A DNA stretch of 24,102 nucleotides from positions 1 through 24,102 of the forward strand of contig JAEXAH010000140.1 in NCBI GenBank assembly GCA_023458315.1, given 5' to 3'. The notes below the pieces were generated by a model, which was not told the origin of the DNA, did not search any database, and saw nothing but the letters and a program-made list of their open reading frames with translations. This document shows positions 7,241-15,752 of the stretch, piece by piece. Each line of letters opens with the position of its first letter. The first letter of the stretch is position 1. The translations under genes were made by a program, and so were the position numbers. The DNA comes from Pseudomonadota bacterium (GTDB taxonomy: Bacteria; Pseudomonadota; Alphaproteobacteria; Rhodospirillales; Magnetospirillaceae).

Positions 7241-8968
7241 TCAGGCGGCCTGCACCTCCTCCTGATCGGAATTGTCGGACCCGGCCGGAACGGTCAGCGG
7301 CAGGGTGAAGCTGAAGGTGCTGCCCTGGCCGGGATGGGAATCCACCCACACGCGGCCGCCCAGGCGCTCGACCATGCGGCGCACGATGGCCAGCCCGATG
7401 CCGGTGCCGGACACCGCGCCGGGATTGGCCTCGACCGGCCCCAGACGGTGAAAGATCTCGAACACCCGCGGCAGATAGCGGTCCTCGATGCCCTGGCCGT
7501 TGTCGCGCACCGAGAACACGGCGAAGCCTTCCTCGCGGCGGGCCGAGACGTGGATCATCGGCTTGCGTTCCGGGCTGCGATAACGCAGGGCGTTGTCCAG
7601 CAATTGGGTGAAGATCTCGGTCAGGCTGCGTTCGTCGGCGGCCACGGCGGGCAGCGCGTCGATCAGTACGGTGGCGCCGACCCGGCGGGTTTCCTCGGCC
7701 AGACTGGCGGCGGCGGCGTTGACCGGACCGTTGGCCGAGATCACCAATTCGGCGGTCGGCATATGATCGACGGCGACGAAAGCTTCCAGATCCTGCACCA
7801 GTTTGCGCATGCGCTGGGCGCCCGACACCACATGGGCCACGTAATCGCGGCTTTCGGCGTCCAGGGCGTTCTGGGCGTGGGCCGACAGCAACTGGGCATA
7901 GGCCACCACGCGGCGCAGCGGTTCCTGAAGGTCGTGGGCCGCCACTTCGGCGATGCGTTCCAGGTCGGCCACATAGCGGCGCAGACGTTCGCGGCTGGCG
8001 ACCAGTTCGGCTTTTTTCAGGGTCAGGGCGCGCGTCACCGCCTCTTGGCGGCGCACCACCGAGTACAGCGCCAGCAGCGCCAGCCCCAGAACCGCCGTCA
8101 CCGCGAAGCCCACCAGCAGATAGGCGCGCACCGTGTCGGCATGCCCGGCCAGCACCTCGGCCTGCGAACGGCCGACCCACACCGCCAGCGACAGGTCGTC
8201 CAGGGTGCGGAAGGCGGCGATGCGCGGCTCGTGATCCAGCGGCCCGACCACGCGTTGGGTTCCGGCGTTCTGAGTGAACAGCGCCTCGGCCATGCCCGGC
8301 GGCAATTCGCGGCCGACCGAGTTGTCCGAGGCGGCGCGCACCATGCCGTCACGGCCGACCAGCAGGATGGCGCCCTTGCTGCCCACGTTGATGGAGCCGT
8401 AGAAATCGGACAGGTATTGCGGGTCCAGCGACAGCACCAGGACACCGGCGAAGCTTTTGTCGGGATTGTCCAGGCGGCGGGTCAGTTGCACCGACCACTT
8501 GCCCGAGGCGCGGCCCAGGACCGGCTTGCTGATGAACAGCCGGTCCTGGGCCTGCTTGTGCACCTGGAAATGCTCGCGGTCCGACAGGTCCAGCGACACG
8601 AAACCCGGCACCGTGCTGTCGGCCAGCATGCCGTTGGCGTCGATGCGCGCCAGTTGGAAGGACACGTTGCGCAGAATGGCCGAGCGCGCCAGCATGTCGG
8701 TCAGCCGGAACCCGGCCCGGTCGTCCTCGTAGGCGGCTTCCATGTACAGCAGCGCCTGGTCCAGACCGGCCACGGTGCGCTGGATGTGTTCCTGAAAGGC
8801 GCGGGCCAGATTGGCGTCGTCGGCCTCGGCCTGGGCCAGCACGCGTTCGCGCTCGCGGCCCAGATCCCAGGCCAGCCCCAGCCACAGCAGCGCCAGAACG
8901 AAAATGCCGAACGCCGCGACGGCGCCCCCGGCATTCATTCTGGTCAGCATCGGCCGCGACATGAACAT
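7241..8968 (-). CDS. dCache-type sensor histidine kinase
   Basis: A 575-aa membrane kinase. Transmembrane helices lie at about 14-34 and 281-304 and enclose a periplasmic double-Cache (PDC) domain, with the typical late block SDREHFQVH...FISKPVLGR. A cytoplasmic coiled coil leads to a phytochrome-like HisKA with His345 in AAHDLQEPLRRV, then an ATPase domain with LLDNALRYRSPE, VRDNGQGI and GTGIGLAIV. Cache domains usually bind small organic molecules; the ligand here is unknown. There is no receiver on the protein. The nearest regulator is the OmpR-type gene that starts divergently 251 bases away, a plausible but unproven partner. Translation starts at ATG 8968 or two codons later at 8962; GAGGGG lies just upstream of both. 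Downstream its transcript would run into the constant-loop hairpin array. Confidence 0.88.
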   Translation of the reverse strand: MFMSRPMLTRMNAGGAVAAFGIFVLALLWLGLAWDLGRERERVLAQAEADDANLARAFQEHIQRTVAGLDQALLYMEAAYEDDRAGFRLTDMLARSAILRNVSFQLARIDANGMLADSTVPGFVSLDLSDREHFQVHKQAQDRLFISKPVLGRASGKWSVQLTRRLDNPDKSFAGVLVLSLDPQYLSDFYGSINVGSKGAILLVGRDGMVRAASDNSVGRELPPGMAEALFTQNAGTQRVVGPLDHEPRIAAFRTLDDLSLAVWVGRSQAEVLAGHADTVRAYLLVGFAVTAVLGLALLALYSVVRRQEAVTRALTLKKAELVASRERLRRYVADLERIAEVAAHDLQEPLRRVVAYAQLLSAHAQNALDAESRDYVAHVVSGAQRMRKLVQDLEAFVAVDHMPTAELVISANGPVNAAAASLAEETRRVGATVLIDALPAVAADERSLTEIFTQLLDNALRYRSPERKPMIHVSARREEGFAVFSVRDNGQGIEDRYLPRVFEIFHRLGPVEANPGAVSGTGIGLAIVRRMVERLGGRVWVDSHPGQGSTFSFTLPLTVPAGSDNSDQEEVQAA

Positions 8969-8983
8969 AGCCCCTCGCCTTGT

Positions 8984-9049
8984 TGACCGCCGCCGCCGGA
9001 TCGCGCCTCGCGGCGCGACCCATTGCCCATCCCGAGGCGACGGCGGTCA
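8984..9049. repeat. Nested inverted repeat in the divergent kinase/regulator gap
   Basis: TGACCGCCG (8984-8992) is repeated exactly inverted as CGGCGGTCA (9041-9049). Between them a perfect 7-bp hairpin TCGCGCC/GGCGCGA (9001-9007/9012-9018) has a TCGC tetraloop. The element ends 15 bases upstream of the kinase ATG on the - strand, so it could be an mRNA leader structure of the kinase or an operator. The rest of the gap to 9219 is AT-richer and should hold promoters for both genes; no clear -35/-10 pair stands out. Confidence 0.55.
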
Positions 9050-9219
9050 TTGTGTTTCTTGACCGTGCAAGCAAGCCTTGAAAGACTGCCCGGGCACGTT
9101 CGAATTCTCATTGCGACTTTTCTATCAACTCTCTTTCAATAGAATACCGGTTGTGATTGAATTCGACTGAAACGCCGTGTGAACGGTGTGTAAATGTTGC
9201 GGTGCGAGGGAGAGGAACA

Positions 9220-9927
9220 TTGTCCGGCGCCAAGGCTCATGTGCTGATCGTCGAGGACGAACCGGTAACGCGCGGCAAGCTGGCCGCCCATCTGGTGGCC
9301 GAGGGGTTCCAGGTCAGCGAGGCCGCCGACGCCCGCGACATGCGGACCATCGTGTCGCGCACCGTCCCCGACGTGGTCCTGCTGGACATCAACCTGCCCG
9401 ATGAAAGCGGCCTGATCCTGGCGCGCGACCTGCGCGCCAAGTCGTCGGTGGGCATCATCCTGGTGACGGCCCGCCAGGACGAAACCGACCGCATCGTCGG
9501 TCTGGAACTGGGCGCCGACGATTACATCACCAAGCCGTTCAATCCGCGCGAACTGGCGGTGCGGGTGCGCAACCTGATCCGCCGCGTGGCGCCCAGCATG
9601 GCGGCCGAGCGGCAGGCCAGCGGCGTCTACACCTTCGCCGGATGGAAGCTGGATTGCGACGCCCGCCAGTTGATTTCCCCCCAGGGCGAGGGCGTGCGCC
9701 TGACCCGTGGCGAATTCGACGTGCTGGCCGCCCTGGCCCGCAATGCCGGTCGCGCCCTGACCCGCGACCAGTTGCTGGACCTGACCCAGCACGACGGCGA
9801 GGCGGTGATCGACCGCACCATCGACGTCCTGGTCGGTCGCCTGCGCCGCAAGATCGAGGTGGACCCCAAGCACCCGGCGATCATCGTCACCGTGCACGGC
9901 ATCGGCTATCGCCTGGTCGCGGGCTGA
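9220..9927 (+). CDS. OmpR/TorR-type response regulator
   Basis: A 235-aa transcription regulator. The receiver has the acidic pocket VEDE, phospho-acceptor Asp56 in VLLDINLPDESG, Thr in LVTARQDE, and Lys in YITKPFNP. The C-terminal winged helix has LTRGEFDVLAAL, the recognition region DRTIDVLVGRLRRKIE, and the wing VHGIGYRLV. The TTG at 9220 is chosen because a strong GAGGGAGAGGA lies just upstream and the receiver then starts at the usual distance. A TTG at 9157 would add an uncharacteristic 21-residue tail. A GTGTG direct repeat (9177-9190) before the start could be an autoregulatory site. It is divergent from the dCache kinase and convergent with the phosphorelay operon; either could supply phosphate. 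Closest in style to TorR, but the target genes are unknown. Confidence 0.9.
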   Translation: MSGAKAHVLIVEDEPVTRGKLAAHLVAEGFQVSEAADARDMRTIVSRTVPDVVLLDINLPDESGLILARDLRAKSSVGIILVTARQDETDRIVGLELGADDYITKPFNPRELAVRVRNLIRRVAPSMAAERQASGVYTFAGWKLDCDARQLISPQGEGVRLTRGEFDVLAALARNAGRALTRDQLLDLTQHDGEAVIDRTIDVLVGRLRRKIEVDPKHPAIIVTVHGIGYRLVAG

Positions 9928-9942
9928 TTTCCCGGTTTTCCC

Positions 9943-9976
9943 AAAGCCCCGCCCCGGCAACGGCGCGGGGCTTTTT
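9943..9976 (+). terminator. Intrinsic terminator after the OmpR-type regulator
   Basis: Stem AGCCCCGC (9945-9952) / GCGGGGCT (9965-9972) with the run TTTTT at 9972-9976, 17 bases after the regulator stop. On the - strand the stem is followed only by TTT, so it may also weakly stop the convergent phosphorelay operon. Confidence 0.85.
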
Positions 9977-9982
9977 GCTGCC

Positions 9983-11890
9983 CTACTCCACCACCTCGCC
10001 CAATGCCTTCAGCGAGCGTTGCCACAATTCGGGCAAGTCGCGCGCCTGGGCGATGGCGGCGGCGTCCTCGGCGCGGGCCAGGTTTTCGATGACGCGACAG
10101 CGTTCGTTGAGCGCGGTCAGGTGCAGGCTGGCGGCGGCCGAGGCCATGCGGTGCACCACCGCCGCCAGACGGGGCAGGTCGGCGGCGGCGGCGTGGTCCA
10201 GGATCAGCCGCAGATCGTCGCCCGACGAGGTGCCGAACAATTCGACGAAACCGCGCATGCGGTCGCGGCCCAGATCCTTGAGGTCGGCCAGCAGGTCGGG
10301 CAACGCCAGCAGGGTGGCGGCCCCCAGGGCGGCAGGGCGGCCGCTGGCGGGCTCGGCGGGGTGATCGTCCAGCAGGCGCAACACTTCCTCGACCCGGAAC
10401 GGTTTCGCCAGGCAGCCGTTCAGCCCGGCATCGCGCCACAGCCGCCCGTCGCGTTCCGACGGGTTGGCGGTCAGCAGCCACAGCGGCGTGGTGGCGGCGG
10501 CCCCGCCCAGGGCACGGATGCGCCGCGCCGTCTCCAGACCGTCCAGCCCCGGCATGTGCATGTCCAGCAACACCAGATCGAAAGTGTCGCGGCGCATGGC
10601 CCCGATGGCGGCGGGGCCGTCCTCGACCGCCGTCACCCGCTGGCCGTAGCGTTCCAGCAGGCCGCCAGCCACCTGACGGTTGACCGGGTTGTCATCCACC
10701 AGCAGCACATGGCAGGAAACGCGCGGCGCCGCCACCTCGGCATCGCCGGAATCGGCGGCGGCGGCCGGGGGCACGGCGATGACGAACCAGAACGACGACC
10801 CATCGCCGCCCTGACTGTCGTAACCGATGTCGCCGCCCATCAGCGTCACCAGCCGCTTGCAGATGGCCAAGCCCAGGCCGGTACCGCCGAAACGGCGGGT
10901 GATGGAACTGTCGGCCTGCCAGAATTCGGTGAACAGCCCGGCCCGCGCCGCCTCGGGGATGCCGATGCCGGTGTCGGCGACGGTGAAGCGCAGCACCACC
11001 CGGCCGTCGGGCAGGGTGTCCAGGGGCTCGACCGCCATGGTGACGGACCCGCGCTCGGTGAACTTGATGGCGTTGCCCACCAGATTGAGCAGGATCTGAC
11101 GCAGCCGCAGCGGGTCGCCCGCCACGAAGGGCGGCACGGCGGGGTCCAGGCGGCAACCCAGGATCAACCCCTTTTCGGCGGCGCGCGGCGCCATCATCAG
11201 CCGCAATTCGTCCATCAGGTCGGACACGTCGAACGGCACCGCCTCCAGGGTCAGGCCGTCGGCTTCAAGGCGCGAGAAATCCAGGATGTCGTTGACCAGT
11301 CCCAGCAGCAATTCGCCGGAACTGACCACCGTCTCGGCGAAGGTGCGCTGCTTGACGTCCAGCGGCGTGTCCAGCAGCAGTCGCGCCATGCCCAGGATGC
11401 CGTTCAGCGGCGTCCGCACCTCGTGCCCGACGGTGGCCAGGAACACCGACTTGGCATGGGCGGCCAGTTCGGCGCGGTCGCGCGCCTCCTTCAGCGCCCG
11501 CTCGGTCGCCTTGCGCTCGATGGCATAGCGCACCACGCGGGCCAGCATCAGGCCGTCGCCACTGCCCTTGACCAGATAATCCTGGGCGCCGTGCTTCAGC
11601 GCCTCGATGGCCTGGGAATCGTCGTCGTTGCCGGTCAGCACCACCACCGGCAGGTCGGGCGCCGCCACGGTCAGCGCCGTCAGGGTGGACAATCCCGCGC
11701 TGTCGGGCAGCGACAGGTCGGCCAGCACCACGTCGATGCCGCCCTGTTCCAGCCGCTGCACCGCCTGTGCCAGACGCCCGGCGATCTCGACGTTGAAGCT
11801 GGCGGCGCTGATCCGGCGCAGCATGCGCTCCACCAGCCGGGCGTCGGCGGGGTCGTCTTCCAGCAGCAGGACGCGGACGATGTCGGTCAT
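9983..11890 (-). CDS. Phosphorelay protein REC-HisKA-HATPase-REC-HPt
   Basis: A 635-aa soluble hybrid kinase without transmembrane or sensor domains. REC1 (about 5-120) has Asp58 in VVLADLSLPDSAG. HisKA carries His156 in VGHEVRTPLNGILGM. The ATPase domain has NLVGNAIKF, VADTGIGI and GTGLGLAIC. REC2 (about 395-510) has Asp443 in LVLLDMHMPGLDG. A C-terminal HPt domain has His580 in VVHRMASAAASL. Such an order allows a His-Asp-His relay within one chain, with REC1 as an input or output switch. The ATG overlaps the stop of the upstream receiver gene by four bases (ATGA), so translation is coupled. Last gene of the four-gene operon; the final phosphate acceptor is not encoded in it. The OmpR-type regulator that faces it is one candidate. 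Confidence 0.9.
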   Translation of the reverse strand: MTDIVRVLLLEDDPADARLVERMLRRISAASFNVEIAGRLAQAVQRLEQGGIDVVLADLSLPDSAGLSTLTALTVAAPDLPVVVLTGNDDDSQAIEALKHGAQDYLVKGSGDGLMLARVVRYAIERKATERALKEARDRAELAAHAKSVFLATVGHEVRTPLNGILGMARLLLDTPLDVKQRTFAETVVSSGELLLGLVNDILDFSRLEADGLTLEAVPFDVSDLMDELRLMMAPRAAEKGLILGCRLDPAVPPFVAGDPLRLRQILLNLVGNAIKFTERGSVTMAVEPLDTLPDGRVVLRFTVADTGIGIPEAARAGLFTEFWQADSSITRRFGGTGLGLAICKRLVTLMGGDIGYDSQGGDGSSFWFVIAVPPAAAADSGDAEVAAPRVSCHVLLVDDNPVNRQVAGGLLERYGQRVTAVEDGPAAIGAMRRDTFDLVLLDMHMPGLDGLETARRIRALGGAAATTPLWLLTANPSERDGRLWRDAGLNGCLAKPFRVEEVLRLLDDHPAEPASGRPAALGAATLLALPDLLADLKDLGRDRMRGFVELFGTSSGDDLRLILDHAAAADLPRLAAVVHRMASAAASLHLTALNERCRVIENLARAEDAAAIAQARDLPELWQRSLKALGEVVE

Positions 11891-12333
11891 GGCGCCGACG
11901 ACAGCCGGACCAGCCGCAGCCAGTAATCCTGAAGGCCGTGGATGGCGCGGGTGAAATCCTCCACGTCCATGGGCTTGGACATGAAGGAATTGGCCCCCAG
12001 CGAATACGCCTTGGCGATGTCGCGCTCGGCCTCGGACGTGGACAGAACCACCACGGGAATGCCGCGCAACGAGCGGTCGGCCTTCAGTTCCTCAAGGATC
12101 TCATGGCCCGAGCGGCCGGGCAGGTTGAGGTCCAGCAGGATCAGGCTGGGGCGCGGCGCCGTCTGGAAATCGGCGCCGATGCGGCGCAGGAAGGCCAGCG
12201 CCTCGTTGCCGTTCTTGACGTGGTGCAAGGTGACGGGATAGCGCCCGCGCCGCAGCGCGATGCGCACCAGTCCGGCATCGCCCAGGTCGTCCTCGACCAG
12301 CAGGATATGGTGGGTGGAAACCGCTTCGTCCAC
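11887..12333 (-). CDS. Single-domain response regulator (Rcp1-like)
   Basis: A 148-aa stand-alone receiver with no output domain: acidic cluster LLVEDD, phospho-acceptor Asp68 in LILLDLNLPGRSG, Ser/Thr switch VVLSTSEAERD, Lys in SFMSKPMD. The long insertion before the Asp and the motif style match Rcp1-type receivers, which pair with phytochrome-like kinases whose H-box reads HDLR(Q/E)PLR; the kinase directly upstream has exactly that H-box. The GTG at 12333 has GGGGGAA upstream and leaves a 16-base gap after the kinase stop. A much longer in-frame start would overlap the kinase and give a low-complexity Pro/Ala tail, so it is rejected. It probably shuttles phosphate between the transmembrane kinase and the phosphorelay protein that follows with a four-base overlap. 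Confidence 0.9.
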   Translation of the reverse strand: MDEAVSTHHILLVEDDLGDAGLVRIALRRGRYPVTLHHVKNGNEALAFLRRIGADFQTAPRPSLILLDLNLPGRSGHEILEELKADRSLRGIPVVVLSTSEAERDIAKAYSLGANSFMSKPMDVEDFTRAIHGLQDYWLRLVRLSSAP

Positions 12334-12349
12334 GCTGTTCCCCCGCGCG

Positions 12350-14488
12350 TCAGTCGGCCGCGGCGGCGGCTTCGGGCAGCCGCCGCATCTTGGGCCAGGT
12401 GAAATGGAATTCGGTGCCGCAGCGCCGCCCGGGTTCGATCCAGATGCGGCCGCCCTGGCGTTCCACCACCTTGCGGCAGATGGCCAGACCGATGCCGGTG
12501 CCTTCGTATTCGTCGCGGGCGTGCAGGCGCTGGAAAATGCCGAACACCCGCTCGGCATGCTCGGGCGGGATGCCGATGCCGTTGTCGGCGATGGTGAATT
12601 CCCACATCTCGCCCATGTCGTGCAGGCCGACCTGGACCTCGGCCCGGCGCTCGGGCGAGCGGTACTTGACGGCGTTGCCCAGCAGGTTCTGGAACAGCCG
12701 GGTGATCTCGCCCGCTTCGCCCAGCACCACCGGCATCTTGGCGGGCAGCGAGATCAGGGCGGTCGCCTCGTCGATCTCGCTTTGCAGGTCCATGACCGCC
12801 AGATCCAGGGCGCGGCCGCTGTCCACCGGCTGATCGGCGCCCACCCGCCCGACCCGCGAATAGGCCAGCAGGTCGGTGATCAGCGCGTCCATGCGCCGCA
12901 CGCCGTCGCGGATGAAATCCATGAATTCGCGGGTTTCCACGTCCAGCCTGTCGTCCAGGCTTTCCTCGATCAGCGTGACGTAGGACCGCACGGTGCGCAG
13001 CGGCTGGCGCAGATCGTGCGACGCCACATAGGCGAATTGCTCGAGCTCGCCGTTGGAGCGGCGCAGTTCCAGCACCAGGGCGTCCAGCTTTTCCTCGAGC
13101 CGCTTGCGGTCGGTGATGTCCTGGATGGTGACGTCCACCCGCAGCGGCAGGCCGTCGGCGCTGAACGCCACCTCGGCGCGGAACAGCCCCACCCGTTCCT
13201 GACCGTCGGTGCGGATCAGGCGGATGTCCTCGACCACCTTGCCGTCGGCCGCGCCCGACAGGGCGGCGTCCAGGGCGGCGTTCAGCCGCTCGCGGTCGTC
13301 GATGTGGACGCGGCGGAACAGGGCGTTGCGGCTGGGTTCCTCCTCGCCGGGAATCATGCCCAGCAGGGCGTGGAACTGATCGGACCACACCTGACGGCCG
13401 GACCCGGCCTCCCAGGTGGCGCTGCCGACCTGGGCCACGCGTTCGGCGTTGGACAGCAGGGTCTGGCTGCGCCGTTCCAGATCCTGATAGGCGGTGTCCA
13501 GGCGTTCGACCATGCCCGCGAAGGCGGCGCCCAGCCGGGCGATCTCGTCGTCGCCGTCGATGATGAAGGCGCGGCGGTCGCTGCGCCCGAACACGAACGA
13601 GGTGGCGGTTTCCGCCAGCCCCGACAGGGCGCGGGTCAGCCGCTGGCCCAGCAGGGCGCCGAACATCACCACCAGCAGCGTGCTGGCGGCGCCGATGGCC
13701 AGGAAGGTGGTGGTCAGATGGCGCAGCGAGGTGTCCAGCGCCGCCCGGTCGGCGCCGACGCGGATGAACAGGCGGATCACCGACAATTGCGGCGCCAGCG
13801 GCACCGCCACTTCGGCCACCATGGGATTGCGCGCCGGGTCCAGCCCGTTGCCCAGCGGCGCGGAAAAGGACTGGCCGTCCGCCTCGATACGCAATTCGCC
13901 GCTGACCGAACCGGCCTGTTGCGCCGCGCGGCGCGCCAGTTCGCGCAGGCTGACCCGCCACACCAGCGCGCCCTCGGCGGTGCCGGTATTGGCATAGATC
14001 ACCGGCTCGGCCACCCGCAATTCGGGGCCGTCCAGTCCCATGGCCACCTTGGCCCGCACCCGGCCGCCCGCCACCGCCCCGGCCACCCAGGGATCGGCCT
14101 CGCGCTGGCTCGACGCCAGCGAGCCCACCAGCGGACGGCCGATGAAGTCGGTGACGGCCAGGGCAGTGCGCATGCCGTGCACTTCGCCCACGTCGGCCAG
14201 CAGCGGCCGCAGATAGGTTTCGCGGCCGACGCTGTCCACCAGGGCGTTGGCGATGGCGCTGTTGCCCGCCAAGGCGTGGAAGGTGGCGGAAATGCCGTCG
14301 ATCAGGTCGCTGACCTTTTCCGCCCGCAGGGCGGCCTCGGTTTCCAGCAGGTCGGACACCTGACCACGGATCAGTTGGGCCGTGACCAGCCACGCGCCGC
14401 CACCGGTCAGCAGCACGAAGAACAGCGCCAGGGCCGAGGCCGAGACGGCGACGCGGGTGGACAGGCGGGCGCGCAATCGGCTGCTCAT
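12350..14488 (-). CDS. Transmembrane sensor kinase with HAMP and PAS domains
   Basis: A 712-aa kinase with transmembrane helices at about 13-37 and 258-282 around a periplasmic domain of some 220 residues not assigned to a family here. A HAMP linker (about 283-335) and a PAS-like domain (about 345-455, ending in DVTIQDITDRK) follow. HisKA has His491 in ASHDLRQPLRTV, the phytochrome-type form. The ATPase domain has NLLGNAVKYRSPE, IADNGIGIP and GTGIGLAIC. The ATG overlaps the stop of the upstream periplasmic binding protein by four bases, so the two are made together. This suggests that the binding protein presents its ligand to this kinase, as TorT does for TorS and LuxP for LuxQ. The next gene downstream is its likely receiver partner. 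Confidence 0.9.
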   Translation of the reverse strand: MSSRLRARLSTRVAVSASALALFFVLLTGGGAWLVTAQLIRGQVSDLLETEAALRAEKVSDLIDGISATFHALAGNSAIANALVDSVGRETYLRPLLADVGEVHGMRTALAVTDFIGRPLVGSLASSQREADPWVAGAVAGGRVRAKVAMGLDGPELRVAEPVIYANTGTAEGALVWRVSLRELARRAAQQAGSVSGELRIEADGQSFSAPLGNGLDPARNPMVAEVAVPLAPQLSVIRLFIRVGADRAALDTSLRHLTTTFLAIGAASTLLVVMFGALLGQRLTRALSGLAETATSFVFGRSDRRAFIIDGDDEIARLGAAFAGMVERLDTAYQDLERRSQTLLSNAERVAQVGSATWEAGSGRQVWSDQFHALLGMIPGEEEPSRNALFRRVHIDDRERLNAALDAALSGAADGKVVEDIRLIRTDGQERVGLFRAEVAFSADGLPLRVDVTIQDITDRKRLEEKLDALVLELRRSNGELEQFAYVASHDLRQPLRTVRSYVTLIEESLDDRLDVETREFMDFIRDGVRRMDALITDLLAYSRVGRVGADQPVDSGRALDLAVMDLQSEIDEATALISLPAKMPVVLGEAGEITRLFQNLLGNAVKYRSPERRAEVQVGLHDMGEMWEFTIADNGIGIPPEHAERVFGIFQRLHARDEYEGTGIGLAICRKVVERQGGRIWIEPGRRCGTEFHFTWPKMRRLPEAAAAAD

Positions 14489-15693
14489 CGCGCGCCCCCC
14501 TGGTTTCGCGGCAGCGGCACGATGGTGCCGTCGGGACGCGGCACCGCCATGAAGACGTTTTCGGCGCGCAGGGCGTCGTGATCGACCACGGTGAAGGGCG
14601 GGGCATAGCGGCGCACCAGCCCGTCATGTTCGCGCAGGCGTTCCAGGGCGGCGCGCACCTGGGCGCGGTCGGTACTGCCCGCCTGATCGATGGCGCGGGC
14701 CAGCAGATGGGTCAGGTCGTAGGCATGGGCCACCCCCACCGGGGCGACGATGTCCTCGGGCCGGGTCGGGCCGTGGCGGGCCGCCCACAGATCCAGGAAG
14801 CGCGCCACCTTGCGCGGCTCGGCGTTCAGGAAGCTGAAGGTCTGCACCACCGACAGGTCCAGGCGGTCCATGATGTCGCCCGCCTGTTGCGCCAGGGTGC
14901 CGCCGGTGACGCCCCAATGCATGATCAGCGGCAGACGTTCGGCCTCGGGCATGGCGGCGACCTCGCGCAGCAGCACCGCCGCTTCGGTGTCGTTGGCGAT
15001 GAACAGCACCGCCTGGGCACCGGCGCGCAGCAGGTCCACATAGGGCCGCGCCAGGCTTTTGTCGCCCCAATTGTACCACGCCACCCCGGCCACGCCGGGC
15101 ATGCCGGGACCGGCGTTGCGTTCGACCGCCGCGACGCCGGAACGGCCCCAGCCGGTGTTGGGCGCCAGCACGCCGATACGGCTGGCGCCCTTGGCCTTGG
15201 CGTGACGCATCATGACCGGCATGGCCCAGCGGTCGCGTAGCGACAGACGGAAGACGTAAGAGGGCTGGCGGCCGTTTTCGGTGATGCCGTCGGCCGAGGC
15301 CCAGGGGTCCAGCAGGATCACCCCCAACTGGTGCACCACATCCAGGTTTTCCAGCACCACCGGGCTGAAGCGGCCGCAGAACACCGCCACCAGATCGGGC
15401 AGGGCGGCCAGTTCCGTCAGATTCTCGCGCGAGCGGGCGGGGACCGAGCGGTTGTCGCGCACCACCAGTTCCAGCGGCCGCCCGCCCAGCACGCCGCCGG
15501 ACGCGTTGATTTCCGCCACGGCCACGGCGGCGCCGCGCTCGATGGCCTGGGCCGAGGTGCTGCCCAGCAGGCCGAATTCGGCGTCGATGCCGATCCGCAC
15601 CGGCTCGGCTGCCGCCACTCCGCGCCCCGCCACCACGGCGGTCAGCAGACCGAAGACGCGCAGCCAACGCAAAACACCCATCGGCACCCCCAT
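14485..15693 (-). CDS. Periplasmic substrate-binding protein, LivK/branched-chain amino acid type
   Basis: A 402-aa exported protein of the type I periplasmic binding fold (Peripla_BP_6). The signal peptide is LRWLRVFGLLTAVVAG with a likely cleavage at VAAA-EP. The mature start VRIGIDAEFGLLGSTSAQAIERGAAVAVAEINASGG is the family hallmark, followed by LVVRDN, GVILLDPWAS and IGVLAPNTGWGRSG. In ABC uptake systems such proteins deliver amino acids, amides or aromatic acids, but no permease or ATPase gene is present. It is the first gene of an operon with a sensor kinase and phosphorelay parts, so it is probably a sensing co-receptor; ligand unknown. The ATG at 15693 is given; an ATG four codons later (15681), preceded by GGGGGTG, may be the real start. 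Confidence 0.88.
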   Translation of the reverse strand: MGVPMGVLRWLRVFGLLTAVVAGRGVAAAEPVRIGIDAEFGLLGSTSAQAIERGAAVAVAEINASGGVLGGRPLELVVRDNRSVPARSRENLTELAALPDLVAVFCGRFSPVVLENLDVVHQLGVILLDPWASADGITENGRQPSYVFRLSLRDRWAMPVMMRHAKAKGASRIGVLAPNTGWGRSGVAAVERNAGPGMPGVAGVAWYNWGDKSLARPYVDLLRAGAQAVLFIANDTEAAVLLREVAAMPEAERLPLIMHWGVTGGTLAQQAGDIMDRLDLSVVQTFSFLNAEPRKVARFLDLWAARHGPTRPEDIVAPVGVAHAYDLTHLLARAIDQAGSTDRAQVRAALERLREHDGLVRRYAPPFTVVDHDALRAENVFMAVPRPDGTIVPLPRNQGGAR

Positions 15694-15698
15694 TCCAT

Positions 15699-15712
15699 CG
15701 TATTAGAATACG
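15699..15712. promoter_or_regulatory. AT-rich palindrome between divergent operon and Nudix gene
   Basis: CGTATT-AG-AATACG is a perfect dyad with six-base arms inside a 59-base divergent gap, in otherwise GC-rich DNA. Both strands read a -10-like sequence (TATTAGAAT / TATTCTAAT), so it could be a shared bidirectional -10 element or an operator. It lies only a few bases from the first ATG of the binding-protein gene, which favours a start at 15681 or a very short leader. Confidence 0.5.
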
Positions 15713-15752
15713 GGGCTGCGGGCTGGACCCGCAAGCGTAGAACAGAGGCCGC

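Noticed and set aside
11887..12558. A 223-aa version of the single-domain receiver with a long N-terminal tail
   Set aside because: The tail overlaps the upstream kinase in another frame and is low-complexity; GTG 12333 has a good ribosome site and gives normal receiver length.
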